Position numbers and translations under genes: made by a program. This document shows, in pieces, positions 40,951 to 49,648 of a stretch of DNA of 64,000 nt (position 1 is its first letter; every line of letters begins with the position of its first letter). Origin of the DNA: a virus; IMG/VR virus record IMGVR_UViG_3300023179_000009, positions 1-64,000 of that record. The stretch is one strand, 5' to 3'. Below the pieces are notes generated by a model. The model saw only the letters and a list, made by a program, of their open reading frames with translations. It did not search any database and was not told the DNA's origin.

Positions 40951-41499
40951 ATGAATAAAAATGAAAAAGTGGTTATAAAAATAAAAGAAAAAAACTTAAA
41001 CCCTCCGGTTAAATGCGATATCCTAAAAAACCCAAGACCGTCAGAGAATTTTTTTAAGGTCAAACCTAGAGCCTTTCCACAATTAAGCAATTTTATTAAG
41101 TGCGTTAAATGGAAAGCTGTAGAAAAAAAAATATACATGAAAGTTTCGGAGACTGCTTTTTTTGAATGTTACAAGTGGATGAATTATATTAAAGAAAAAA
41201 ATCAAGAGTTAGAAAAAATTCCATTTAATGATCTTGACGCCAACTGTCTAGATTTAATATTTCAGGATAATGGAGAAAATGATGTAGCCACACTCAGATT
41301 GAAGAATTTATCCTTGGTTGATCATAGTTGTATTTTAAATTTGAGAAAAAATTCACAAGTTTTTGAAAATTCATTAAAATACAATATTGTTTTGTCATAT
41401 CAATATGAAGAATTTTTCACTACAAAACCAAAAAACAACTTAAATAATCCTGGAGAAAGCGAATCGGATGAAGAGTGGCAAACAGTGGATGCTCCATGA
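40951..41499 (+). CDS. Hypothetical virion-operon protein
   Basis: A 182-residue protein with AGGAG upstream. Basic N-terminus with ENFFKVKPRAFPQLSNFIKC, a central charged helix, and VATLRLKNLSLVDHSCILNL near residue 125, which suggests a beta-sheet core. The acidic tail ends EWQTVDAP. It overlaps the next gene's start (ATGA). It may be a tail accessory protein; nothing specific is recognised. Confidence 0.55.
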   Translation: MNKNEKVVIKIKEKNLNPPVKCDILKNPRPSENFFKVKPRAFPQLSNFIKCVKWKAVEKKIYMKVSETAFFECYKWMNYIKEKNQELEKIPFNDLDANCLDLIFQDNGENDVATLRLKNLSLVDHSCILNLRKNSQVFENSLKYNIVLSYQYEEFFTTKPKNNLNNPGESESDEEWQTVDAP

Positions 41500-42275
41500 A
41501 GTGGTCGGTAGGAATCACCACCTGCCCAAGAGAGCAAGGATATTATCTAGAAGAAACCTTATCTTCTTTATTTAAAGCCGGTTTTGAAGAACCAATAATA
41601 TATGCCGAACCCAATTCTGTAATTCCGGGGTGGTTTTCTGGTCAAGTTGTTCATAGAAGAAAAAAATATGGGGATTGGTCTAATTGGGCAACTGGAGTTT
41701 TCGATTTATTACATAGTGAAATTGACACAGATTATTTTTTGTTAATAGAAGATGATGTAATTTTTTGTAAATCATTTAAAAAATATATCGAACACTCTCT
41801 GTCTTCTTTGGGAGATTTTGCTTCTTTATCTTTGTATACTCCGAGCATTTATCATAAAGTCAATTTTAGAGGTTTTCACAATGAGTTGAAAGACCATAGG
41901 ACTTGGTCAACTGTTGCTATTATTATGAAAAAAAATATGTTAATAAATTTCTTTTCGGATTATGACGTTCAAAGACATCGATTTGAAAATATCTTTCCTG
42001 AGTTTGAAGAAAGATATTGGTGCTTAAATGTTAACCCAAAAAATTCTATAAAAGATGCCGTTATTGGAAAGTGGGCCAGCAAAAAAAATTTACCAATATA
42101 TTATCATACCCCCTCCTTGGCAGAGCACATTGGAGAACACTCGAACATATCTTCTAAAAACAACTCTGTTGAGTTTGGCAGGAAGTCTTTTGATTTTGTT
42201 GGAGAAGACTTTGATACATCTGCGTGGCTTGACGAGCCTGTTGTGATTAAAAAATATGCTAAGTACTTAATGTAG
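41496..42275 (+). CDS. GT2/GT-A glycosyltransferase
   Basis: A 259-residue protein starting MKWSVGITTCPREQGYYLEE, a typical GT-A N-terminus. The DxD-type site is FLLIEDDVIFC near residue 85. A later PSLAEHIGEHSNIS segment provides His residues often found near the catalytic site. It overlaps the stop of the 40951 gene (ATGA), so it is expressed with baseplate genes, which suggests that the virion itself is glycosylated. It converges with the 42259 gene with a 17-base overlap. Confidence 0.75.
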   Translation: MKWSVGITTCPREQGYYLEETLSSLFKAGFEEPIIYAEPNSVIPGWFSGQVVHRRKKYGDWSNWATGVFDLLHSEIDTDYFLLIEDDVIFCKSFKKYIEHSLSSLGDFASLSLYTPSIYHKVNFRGFHNELKDHRTWSTVAIIMKKNMLINFFSDYDVQRHRFENIFPEFEERYWCLNVNPKNSIKDAVIGKWASKKNLPIYYHTPSLAEHIGEHSNISSKNNSVEFGRKSFDFVGEDFDTSAWLDEPVVIKKYAKYLM

Positions 42276-42747
42276 TTTGAAATATTATTGATGGGACTTT
42301 TTTTATTCCTAAAACTTTTGCACAACAAAGTCTATGACAGCCGTCAAATCTAAAATACTTAAAGCCCAAATCCAAACAGGATACATCAGCAACCCAAACT
42401 CTTTTTGTTATTCCATTTTTTTTTATATCTAAAAATATGCTCTCAAAAGTTTCCATTCTATTTTTTTGAGTTTCTTCATCATATCTTGTCTCCAAATACT
42501 CTTTTTTATAATAAGTTTTATTTCCTTTCAAAAAATTTATATGCCATCTTAAGGTTTCTTTTTTATTTTTTGCTAAAGCCTCATCAACATCCACATAATC
42601 AAATTTGTAACCTACAATTGCACACTCTTTATACTCTAAAGAGGGACCAAATCTTGTCCACCCTCCTTCTTTTGGGCCTCCCAAAAACCAATCTCTAAGA
42701 TTTTGATCAAATCTGGAGTGAACTTTTCTTGTAATTAAAAAAATCAT
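42259..42747 (-). CDS. ParB/Srx-like domain protein in sugar cluster
   Basis: A 162-residue protein starting MIFLITRKVHSR, overlapping the upstream stop (ATGA). Near the C-terminus YFRFDGCHRLCCAKVLGIKK followed by VPSIIF is like the DGxHR-x-A-x6-G-x3-vPv box of ParB/sulfiredoxin-like proteins. Here the second residue is Cys instead of the usual Gly-His order, so activity is uncertain. Similar domains occur in surface-polysaccharide clusters with unknown roles. It is the last gene of the leftward second glycosyltransferase cluster. Confidence 0.55.
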   Translation of the reverse strand: MIFLITRKVHSRFDQNLRDWFLGGPKEGGWTRFGPSLEYKECAIVGYKFDYVDVDEALAKNKKETLRWHINFLKGNKTYYKKEYLETRYDEETQKNRMETFESIFLDIKKNGITKRVWVADVSCLDLGFKYFRFDGCHRLCCAKVLGIKKVPSIIFQTTLST

Positions 42748-43637
42748 ATTTTCATATCTATGTCGTAATTTAAACACATTTTTTTACAACAATTTATCAT
42801 ATCTATTTTATCGCAGGACCACTCAAACACACCCTCTTCAGATGTTTTGATGTCCGACTCTGGGTTAAAATTTTTTAAACACAACCATCTTTTTTTGTAA
42901 TTTCTACTTCCATGCCATAAATGTTTTATAACCCCTTCTCTAAAATAAACATTTTGATTTATATATTTATTAAACTCTATAGCCCAATTCATGTAATGCT
43001 TTGTCATATCGGGGTTTAATCTAGTTTCAAAAAAAGAATTTTCCCAATCACCCCATATGCCTAGAACCCAGGCATTGTCAGAACTTCCTGTAATCCAGTA
43101 ATCGTAAATTGTAAATTTTTCAACAACTTCACGTTGAACACCCCAAGAAAAACCAGTCCCGAATCTAGCCGCCATATTTAAAGCACTAGAAAATTGTTTC
43201 ACCTCTGGATTTTTTAAATTATCAAAAGCCTGTGCTGAAACCGCTCTTCTTTCCTCACAAACGGAACCGTCTGCGTGTAGCAACTCCACTGATGAATAGT
43301 TTTGGACTATTTTGAAATCATCTAGCATATCATCCAAAACTTTAAACCAATTATCGTCTTCAAACAAAATATCTGCGTCTATCCAAACAACTTTAGAATA
43401 TTTTTCTGGTATTTTTTTTATTACTAAATTTATTAGTCTATATTGTTGCCATATGTAATCTTTAGATCTAACATGAAAAACATTTGATCCCTTGTCTATT
43501 TTAAAAGACTGATCTCCGAAAGCACACTCTATTACATATAAGGGTATATTTTTTAAATTTTTTTTAAATTTTAAAAAATTTTCCCACTTTATTTGCTTAT
43601 TGGCTGGGTTGTAAAAGTTAGTCACAGCGGCAATCAT
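42744..43637 (-). CDS. GT-A glycosyltransferase
   Basis: A 297-residue protein. MIAAVTNFYNPANKQIKWEN starts a GT-A fold, and KVVWIDADILFEDDNWF (near residue 86) is the DxD metal-binding site. A GFSWGVQREVVEKFTIYDYW segment and GVIKHLWHGSRNYKKRW near 255 fit the acceptor side of hexosyltransferases related to GT2/GT8. The 3' end is linked (ATGA) to the 42259 gene, and the 5' end overlaps the methyltransferase by 20 bases. Confidence 0.75.
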   Translation of the reverse strand: MIAAVTNFYNPANKQIKWENFLKFKKNLKNIPLYVIECAFGDQSFKIDKGSNVFHVRSKDYIWQQYRLINLVIKKIPEKYSKVVWIDADILFEDDNWFKVLDDMLDDFKIVQNYSSVELLHADGSVCEERRAVSAQAFDNLKNPEVKQFSSALNMAARFGTGFSWGVQREVVEKFTIYDYWITGSSDNAWVLGIWGDWENSFFETRLNPDMTKHYMNWAIEFNKYINQNVYFREGVIKHLWHGSRNYKKRWLCLKNFNPESDIKTSEEGVFEWSCDKIDMINCCKKMCLNYDIDMKI

Positions 43638-44271
43638 AGATGTATCTAATTCCGCCTTTCTCGGCTATTGCTTGATATTTTCCAAGCAAATTTATAGATG
43701 TGTAATATTTTAATACAATGTTTTTAAAAAAATTATTATTCCAATTTTCTCCAAATTTATATTGATAATCTTCACAAAATTCAATAATTGAACCTTTTTC
43801 GCTCATCAATCTAATCTTTTTTATTATTTCTTCTAAATTTAAATTTTCAACTTGGTGAAGCATAGCTAAGGATAAAACGTAATCGAATCGGGGAGTATTT
43901 TTTTCCTCAAAAAAATTTTTGTTTAATGGAATAATATTTTTCCATTTCATGGTTTTGCATAAAAAAACTAAATAATCATATAATTTTTGGTTTACATCAT
44001 TGGCCACAACTGTGGAGGCTCCTGATTTCATAGAAAACCAAGAAAAATATCCTTTATCACAACCCAAATCTATTATGCTTTTATTTTTAAATTCCGACTG
44101 TATGAAGGGTTCTATGAATTTTCTTTTTATATCAAGTTTTGTATTTGGGTGAGGAATCAGATTTTTATTTTTTACGTCAATATCATACCATTGATATCCT
44201 TCTTTTGTTGAAAGCCCCCTGTTTGCTTTGTGTTTATAGTTATTTATAGAATATAAAAGATCATTTATCAT
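43618..44271 (-). CDS. Class I SAM-dependent methyltransferase
   Basis: A 217-residue protein with motif I SIIDLGCDKGYFSWFSMKSG near residue 66, an acidic motif II (VVANDVNQKLYDYLV), and motif IV FDYVLSLAMLHQVENL. A C-terminal CRCD ends it. It resembles sugar or small-molecule methyltransferases of glycan clusters. It overlaps both neighbours and so belongs to the leftward operon. Confidence 0.85.
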   Translation of the reverse strand: MINDLLYSINNYKHKANRGLSTKEGYQWYDIDVKNKNLIPHPNTKLDIKRKFIEPFIQSEFKNKSIIDLGCDKGYFSWFSMKSGASTVVANDVNQKLYDYLVFLCKTMKWKNIIPLNKNFFEEKNTPRFDYVLSLAMLHQVENLNLEEIIKKIRLMSEKGSIIEFCEDYQYKFGENWNNNFFKNIVLKYYTSINLLGKYQAIAEKGGIRYIYDCRCD

Positions 44272-45097
44272 TTTTTAACATGCTTATGTTGGGGCTTCTT
44301 ATTTTTTCTGCCACAGAGAAAAAGAGATTGAGATAATCTTTGGACCACTCTAGGCCACTTATCACATCTGGTTTTATTAATTCTCTAGACGATATTCTAT
44401 ACAATTCATCTATTCCTCTTTTCAAGATTGTTTCTACTAAAAAATCTATTTCCCCCACGTGCCTGCAATACAAACTTAGAGTTTCGTCAATTATTTCCCA
44501 AGAATATTTTGGTACATTTTTTATAATAATGCTCTCCGATTTTTTATGTGGCAAAAAAAGAATTTGCTTTACAAGATCTAAGTTAATGGTCTTTAAAAAA
44601 GATTTTCTAATTGCCCAAGAATTAGATTTTAAAGAAAAACCTTCGCAGATTTCTAAATTAAATTTGGTTATAGAGTGAAATATTGTTTTTTTCCAAACAA
44701 TGAAATTTTTATTTTTTAAAAATTTCATTGCTTCTAATGTTGTTGATATTTTTTCAAGTATATTATCATGTAATAAATCATCATCATTTATTGGCAAAAT
44801 AAAATAATCTAAATGTTCTGGTACATTTTTAAACCATTCGTCGAATTCATTTTCCCCATATATTATATTGCATTTTGTTGATCTCAAATTACTTGAACAT
44901 ATATCAGCTATCTCTTGTCTATATTGGAAAAAATTCAAATAAAAAGAGTCATTCCAATTCTTTAAAAAATCATTAGATTTTAAAAAATCTATATCTTCTT
45001 TTGTTGAATAATTTTTTAAATTATCATAATTATAAAAATTATTATTATTTAAATTTTTATAGTCTGGCAAAGATCTTATAAGTATAATTAATTCCAT
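44261..45097 (-). CDS. Putative GT-A glycosyltransferase
   Basis: A 278-residue protein starting MELIILIRSLPDYKN. It has YFILPINDDDLLHDNILEKI near residue 98, which matches the DxD region of GT2-like enzymes, and SWAIRKSFLK near 165, as in acceptor-side segments of GT2. The rest is divergent. It overlaps the methyltransferase by 11 bases and follows the next gene by 1 base. Donor and acceptor unknown. Confidence 0.55.
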   Translation of the reverse strand: MELIILIRSLPDYKNLNNNNFYNYDNLKNYSTKEDIDFLKSNDFLKNWNDSFYLNFFQYRQEIADICSSNLRSTKCNIIYGENEFDEWFKNVPEHLDYFILPINDDDLLHDNILEKISTTLEAMKFLKNKNFIVWKKTIFHSITKFNLEICEGFSLKSNSWAIRKSFLKTINLDLVKQILFLPHKKSESIIIKNVPKYSWEIIDETLSLYCRHVGEIDFLVETILKRGIDELYRISSRELIKPDVISGLEWSKDYLNLFFSVAEKIRSPNISMLKNDK

Positions 45098-45098
45098 T

Positions 45099-45962
45099 TT
45101 AAATCTCTATTTTTTCTTTAAAATTTTTTATTAACGTTGCCTTGCCCCAATGTCTATTTTTATTTACTATCGTTGTGCCTGTTTTTAGTTTTTCCCAAGT
45201 TATTGTCCCATTATTTCTTTTTGTAAATTCAATATCTTTGTTTTTTATATACAAAACCTTCTGATCATCGGGTGTGTCAATCCTATCTTCTGTGAATTTG
45301 CTTTCATAGCGTATTATTTTAAAACCTCGCAAAAAACACCTAAAAACAAAGTTTACATCGTCATTTCCAAAACCGCCATCTAAATCTTCATCGAAGCCTC
45401 TTAAATTTTCAATATCTTCTTTATACAAACAAAATCTACCTTTTAAATAAAGAAATGTTGAGTTTGGCAGAAGGAAATTGTCGGGGACCACCAAAATGTT
45501 TTTTTCATAAAGACAAGCACACTCATTTAATCTTTTGGCATAATTTTTGTGGGTAAAATTATCTGTGTCGATGTTGGCAATAAGTTTATTTTTTGCCAAT
45601 CTAAAAGTTACATTTTGGGAATGATTTGGACAAAAAAATTCAGGCTCTTCTGTTCTGTAATAGTTTAGTCTCCCAGAATTTATCTGGTGCATCATTTCTT
45701 TTTTAATCCATTCTTCTAGACCATCTTTACTGTTGTAGTCTAATATTACAAATTCTAAATTTTTATAATCTTTGTTATCTTCTATATTTTTTGGCAGTGT
45801 TTCTTTTAAATCATGAAGTCTATTCATACATCTTGTCACAAAACTTATTGGAATTTCTTCAATTGGTTGTGTTTGTGGGTTAAAAATATTTCTATTAATA
45901 TATTTTTTACTATATCTAAAATAATCTATGTCAGTTTTTAGATGATGACTATAAAATATCAT
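45099..45962 (-). CDS. GT2 glycosyltransferase with galactosyltransferase-like C-terminus
   Basis: A 287-residue protein. EIPISFVTRCMNRLHDLKET begins the GT2 domain, NLEFVILDYNSKDGLEEWIK is the nucleotide-binding turn, KLIANIDTDNFTHKNYAKRL holds the DxD site near 130, and LRGFDEDLDGGFGNDDVNFV near 190 matches the C-terminal motif of GT27/GT7-type enzymes. It overlaps the GT32-like gene by 14 bases. Well-preserved motifs make activity likely. Confidence 0.85.
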   Translation of the reverse strand: MIFYSHHLKTDIDYFRYSKKYINRNIFNPQTQPIEEIPISFVTRCMNRLHDLKETLPKNIEDNKDYKNLEFVILDYNSKDGLEEWIKKEMMHQINSGRLNYYRTEEPEFFCPNHSQNVTFRLAKNKLIANIDTDNFTHKNYAKRLNECACLYEKNILVVPDNFLLPNSTFLYLKGRFCLYKEDIENLRGFDEDLDGGFGNDDVNFVFRCFLRGFKIIRYESKFTEDRIDTPDDQKVLYIKNKDIEFTKRNNGTITWEKLKTGTTIVNKNRHWGKATLIKNFKEKIEI

Positions 45963-46689
45963 TTTTTAATTTTTCAAATAAACAATTTTCACTAAATTTT
46001 GCGTTTTTATCTATTTTTTTTCTTCTCCACATTTCGTGCCACATGTGAACGGCGTAGCTATTATCTATATTTGGAAATTTTTCCACCAAAGGATTCTCCT
46101 CGGCATCAAACCAATTGATGGGACAGAAGCATTCTGGCGATAGAACGCAATCTTCCAACCAATTATCAAATACTGCTTTTGACAACAATTTTGGTCCTAT
46201 AGTTGACCATTCTAAATTTTCTTTATTTATATTTTCTGCCGTTTTTAAACAATAACTCATAACCCCACTGTTTTTTTCGCATTTAAAAACACAAGTTGTT
46301 GGAACGCAAAAAAGATTTCTGGTCCTTTCTGAGGCGAACACATATGGTTTGTCGAAATTAAATTTTTTTAAAACTACCACATCTGTATCCGACCACCATC
46401 CTCCGTATTTATAAATCAAACGATATCTAAATAAATTAGAACAAGCCGAAAAACTTCCTTTACCTTCACCTATTTGGTATGAAAAAATATCTTTTTTTTC
46501 TAATATTTCGGCCGCATTTTTAAAAATTACACCATCGGGGACATTTTTTATTTTTTCATAACACCATAAAAAAACTTTATGGCCAACTTTTAAATGAGAT
46601 TTAATAGACAACAATTCTAAATTAGATAATTCATCTCCAATCCAAAACATGTTAATGTTTATGGTTTTTTTATCATTGACAAAAAACAT
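45949..46689 (-). CDS. GT32-family glycosyltransferase
   Basis: A 246-residue protein. MFWIGDELSNLELLSIKSHL at the start, FRYRLIYKYGGWWSDTDVVV near residue 90 (the GGxxxDxD site of the DXD sugar-binding family), then VHMWHEMWRRK near 220, the His-Trp end motif of GT32 enzymes such as alpha-1,4-galactosyl- and mannosyltransferases. It starts within the stop of the nuclease gene (TAATG). Confidence 0.88.
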   Translation of the reverse strand: MFFVNDKKTININMFWIGDELSNLELLSIKSHLKVGHKVFLWCYEKIKNVPDGVIFKNAAEILEKKDIFSYQIGEGKGSFSACSNLFRYRLIYKYGGWWSDTDVVVLKKFNFDKPYVFASERTRNLFCVPTTCVFKCEKNSGVMSYCLKTAENINKENLEWSTIGPKLLSKAVFDNWLEDCVLSPECFCPINWFDAEENPLVEKFPNIDNSYAVHMWHEMWRRKKIDKNAKFSENCLFEKLKNDIL

Positions 46690-47231
46690 TATTTAAACCA
46701 AAAATCTTTTTTTGTAAAATTAAGCAAATCTTCTAATTTTATTATCAGCCAGTCTCTGTAATGAATTCTATATTCAAAAATTTCGCAATTTACAAATTCA
46801 AGATCTTTCAAAAGAATCATAGACAACCATGGTTTTCGATTTCTTTTCCAGCAAATTAAAGGCTTCCTGCCGCAATATTCAGAGTCTTTTAAAGATTGTT
46901 CTATAAAAAAATCTAAACGACTAATTCCACCATCACAAACACCATTTAAATCTATATCTTTTTCATATCCCCCTTTAGACTCTATAACCCATTTAAATCC
47001 TTCTGGAACACAAATGTCTCCAGTAAAAACTTGTTTCGCATTGTCTGAGAGTTTGACCTGACCCCAACGGTTACCGGATCCTATCGAGCGAGTAAAACTT
47101 AAATTAAAAAAACTGGTTAGTATTTTACATAAATTAAGTTCTGTCCTGTTGCCTTTCGATTTGCCGTCGATTTTTTTTTGCTTTTTTTTATCTTCTAATA
47201 AATTTTCAATTTGCAAATCTTTTTCATTCAT
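46689..47231 (-). CDS. PD-(D/E)XK nuclease, Holliday-junction-resolvase-like
   Basis: A 180-residue protein. KSKGNRTELNLCKILTSFF carries the first Glu, VFTGDICVPEGFKWVIESKG carries the Asp and the E-x-K pair (GD...ESK), with SIGSGNRWGQ before it. This is the layout of phage endonucleases of the RecU/VRR-like resolvase group. It may process recombination or packaging intermediates together with gp46/gp47. It lies in the operon of the glutamine amidotransferase. Confidence 0.75.
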   Translation of the reverse strand: MNEKDLQIENLLEDKKKQKKIDGKSKGNRTELNLCKILTSFFNLSFTRSIGSGNRWGQVKLSDNAKQVFTGDICVPEGFKWVIESKGGYEKDIDLNGVCDGGISRLDFFIEQSLKDSEYCGRKPLICWKRNRKPWLSMILLKDLEFVNCEIFEYRIHYRDWLIIKLEDLLNFTKKDFWFK

Positions 47232-47245
47232 GTTTCTCCATACTT

Positions 47246-48415
47246 TTAATCTATAATTTTTTCTATATAATCTAAATCAAGTTTATTTTGAATTAAATAA
47301 TCCAAAATTTGATCATATTGATTTATTTCAATATTGTTATCTATAATATAGTCTAATTTAGACTCTATATTTTTTGTTTTTAGTATTATTTCTTCGCATA
47401 TTTTTTTATAATTTTTGTTATCGCAAAAATATTCATTTTTTTCTTCTTTGAATTTCCACAAATTTTCATCATAATTTAACAAATTTGTAGACTCTGGCTG
47501 GCTTTTTAAATTTGTTATTATTTTTAAATTTAATTTACTTGGTTTTATACTAATAAATTCATTTTTTTCTAATTCTATTTTAGATTCTATATTTATTTTA
47601 AATCTATACAACTGTTCATCGGAAGGATGCCTGTTTTTTTCATCAATATAAAAATGCCAAATTTCTCCGTGGGGTATCTCTATTAATTTTTGATTATTTT
47701 TTAGTTGATTTTTTAAAATATCATTTGAATATATTGACCTAGTCCATATATCGGGAGAAGAAAAAAAGAAAATTTGACCTAATTCATTTCTCAAATCTGC
47801 TATCCAAAGTGGTCGTTGCTCGTTTCTAAATAAAAATAATCCTCTTTTGTGTTCATCTATTCTTTCACCTATGGCAACAGCCATAGCCCCAGAGTGAACA
47901 TAAGACCATATTTTTTCAATGCCACCTACTCTGCTACAAAGATAATCCGGGGTGTCTTGTATGGCTTCAAAATCTGACTCCAAACCATGCTCAAATATCC
48001 TCAATAAACACTCTGAGTCTGTGTCTGACTGGGTTTCATAAATGGCTTTTATTTCGTTTGCTTCTCCAATTGTTCCATTGTGAACCAGACCTATGGATCT
48101 ATCGTTGCTTACAAAAGGATGATTATTTATATTGTTGTTGGGGTCTCCTCCATCTTTTGAAGTTGCCCTAGCATGCACTAAAAGCATGTCTGTTTTTATT
48201 TTTTTTAATTTATACCAAAAAGGTTTTCGAATAAATTCACTAGATCTTGTGGGTTCTTTGTGATAAACGATCCTTCCGTCTTCTCCGAATTCTGTTCCCC
48301 AAACACCAGCGGCGTCTGTGCCTCTAATTTCTAAATGATCAAAAATACTCGTTATTAATTTAAAACTTAACTTGGGTCTTTTAGAATGACCTATATAACC
48401 GGCTATTCCACACAT
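47246..48415 (-). CDS. Class II glutamine amidotransferase
   Basis: A 389-residue protein. The catalytic cysteine is Cys2 after Met removal (MCGIAGYIGHS), and LEIRGTDAAGVWG, LLVHARATSKDGGDPNNN, NNHPFVSNDRSIGLVHNGTI and SDTDSECLLRIFEHG mark the Ntn-type glutaminase domain (about 1-230), as in GlmS, PurF and AsnB. The C-terminal 150 residues are low-complexity and unrecognised, with no synthase domain, so the ammonia acceptor partner is unknown. It is transcribed from a strong sigma70 promoter. Confidence 0.9.
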   Translation of the reverse strand: MCGIAGYIGHSKRPKLSFKLITSIFDHLEIRGTDAAGVWGTEFGEDGRIVYHKEPTRSSEFIRKPFWYKLKKIKTDMLLVHARATSKDGGDPNNNINNHPFVSNDRSIGLVHNGTIGEANEIKAIYETQSDTDSECLLRIFEHGLESDFEAIQDTPDYLCSRVGGIEKIWSYVHSGAMAVAIGERIDEHKRGLFLFRNEQRPLWIADLRNELGQIFFFSSPDIWTRSIYSNDILKNQLKNNQKLIEIPHGEIWHFYIDEKNRHPSDEQLYRFKINIESKIELEKNEFISIKPSKLNLKIITNLKSQPESTNLLNYDENLWKFKEEKNEYFCDNKNYKKICEEIILKTKNIESKLDYIIDNNIEINQYDQILDYLIQNKLDLDYIEKIID

Positions 48416-48438
48416 TATTTGTATTGTCTCCGATATTA

Positions 48439-48467
48439 ATTATATTCTATTTCGTATATATTTTCAA
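48439..48467 (-). promoter_or_regulatory. Sigma70 promoter for the amidotransferase operon
   Basis: On the minus strand TTGAAA (48462-48467) and TATAAT (48439-48444) are separated by exactly 17 bases. The predicted start is about 17 bases before the ATG at 48415. It faces the divergent rightward gene at 48472. Confidence 0.85.
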
Positions 48468-48471
48468 CAAT

Positions 48472-49080
48472 ATGAGTGAAAAATTATCAAATAAGTTTTT
48501 TGAAATGCCTTTTTCTAAAGGAGATATTGTTTATTTTGGGATTCACGATCTCTCAAAAAGGTATCGTGAAGATAATTGTTTGCCAAAGTTAAGTTTATAC
48601 GATGTTTTTAATAAAAAAGGTGAGATATCCGGAGTGGATCCGATAAGCCAAATGTTAATTGTTTCTTTGGAGGAATCTCCTTTTAATTTAGGATATCGAA
48701 GACTAAACACTTGTCAAAATTATAATTCAAAAAGATTACAGTTAAAAATTCCATCTAGTTATTTACAAAATATAACACATATTATGGAAGATGATTCAAT
48801 CAATGTTTATTTAATAATAGATGGAGAAACAAAATATCAAAATAAATTATTAAAATATTTAAAAAGAAAAGAAATTGAGAGATTAAAAAATTCTAATCAC
48901 AAACAATTTGCAACTAGACATTATGATGAATTTGAGGGTGATGATTTTTATTTAGATGACCCGGAAATATCGAAAAACGAGAACACATCTTGTTTTGATT
49001 ATAATCCCAATTTATTAAGCAAACAAAGAGGTTGGAAATATTTTAAAGATAGTAAAGTGTATAAAACCTACAACTGCTGA
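48472..49080 (+). CDS. Hypothetical protein
   Basis: A 202-residue protein starting MSEKLSNKFFEMPFSKGD; the TTG at 48424 would be a worse start. The N-terminal part (GDIVYFGIHDLSKRYRED, PISQMLIVSLEESP) looks like a compact beta domain. The C-terminal half is charged, with KYLKRKEIERLKNSNHKQF and acidic DEFEGDDFYLDDPEI. No family recognised. It is a lone rightward gene between leftward operons. Confidence 0.55.
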   Translation: MSEKLSNKFFEMPFSKGDIVYFGIHDLSKRYREDNCLPKLSLYDVFNKKGEISGVDPISQMLIVSLEESPFNLGYRRLNTCQNYNSKRLQLKIPSSYLQNITHIMEDDSINVYLIIDGETKYQNKLLKYLKRKEIERLKNSNHKQFATRHYDEFEGDDFYLDDPEISKNENTSCFDYNPNLLSKQRGWKYFKDSKVYKTYNC

Positions 49081-49442
49081 GATTCGACCTCGGGTGCTGT
49101 CAGGTCGTTTATTTTTGCCCCAATTTTGCCAGCAAGTTCTTCAAGTGCTTTTGTTGCCGCTGGAATAGTTTGTTTTAAATCGCCTCTTTCTTCTATTGTT
49201 TTGGCTATAAAAACTCCTATCTTTTGAAGTTCTTTTAAATATTTTATATTTTTTAAATTCCAATTAGAATGAAGTATTGTTCTTATTTGGTTAATTATAC
49301 TCTCGGACAGTTTTGATAAATGTCTTGATCCCAAATTATCTATATCTCCTTGTATTTCCTGCAAAGCGGATAGGACATCACTGACTTTGTTGCCTAGATA
49401 ATTTTTATCTTCATTTAGTAAAAAATTTTCAAATTTATTCAT
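49068..49442 (-). CDS. Putative capsid-targeted internal protein
   Basis: A 124-residue protein starting MNKFENFLLNEDKN, an excellent match to the capsid-targeting pattern (MxxF-x-x-F/W-L...), with LNE as predicted prohead-protease site after Glu11. The rest is helical (LSALQEIQGDIDNLGSRHLS, KALEELAGKIGAKINDL) and would be the mature 113-residue cargo or scaffold-like protein. It overlaps the upstream membrane-protein gene by 4 bases. Confidence 0.65.
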   Translation of the reverse strand: MNKFENFLLNEDKNYLGNKVSDVLSALQEIQGDIDNLGSRHLSKLSESIINQIRTILHSNWNLKNIKYLKELQKIGVFIAKTIEERGDLKQTIPAATKALEELAGKIGAKINDLTAPEVESQQL

Positions 49443-49648
49443 TGTGATTTAGATCCTAAACGTATACCGTGAATAAGTGCTGTGAGCCACGCAGCGGCAC
49501 ACCAACTCTCAAAATTAACTTTTAATTCACTTGATTTAAAAAGAATTTGAATAGACCATATTGTAAATATTGGTCCCAAAACAACAAGTGGCACAAAAAG
49601 CAAAAATATTAAAACAAATACAATTATTTTTTTATCATTATTATTCAT
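49439..49648 (-). CDS. Small two-helix membrane protein
   Basis: A 69-residue protein: after MNNNDKK a long hydrophobic helix (IIVFVLIFLLFVPLVVLGPI) continues to about residue 35, and a second weaker one (WCAAAWLTALIHGI) lies near 50-62. It could be a holin-like or accessory membrane protein. It overlaps the trypsin-like protease by 8 bases and the 49068 gene by 4, so the three are co-expressed. Confidence 0.6.
   Translation of the reverse strand: MNNNDKKIIVFVLIFLLFVPLVVLGPIFTIWSIQILFKSSELKVNFESWCAAAWLTALIHGIRLGSKSQ

Noticed and set aside
42404-42698. Rightward Phe/Leu-rich frame opposite the ParB-like gene
   Set aside because: Typical antisense shadow of a Lys/Glu-rich gene, no start signals.
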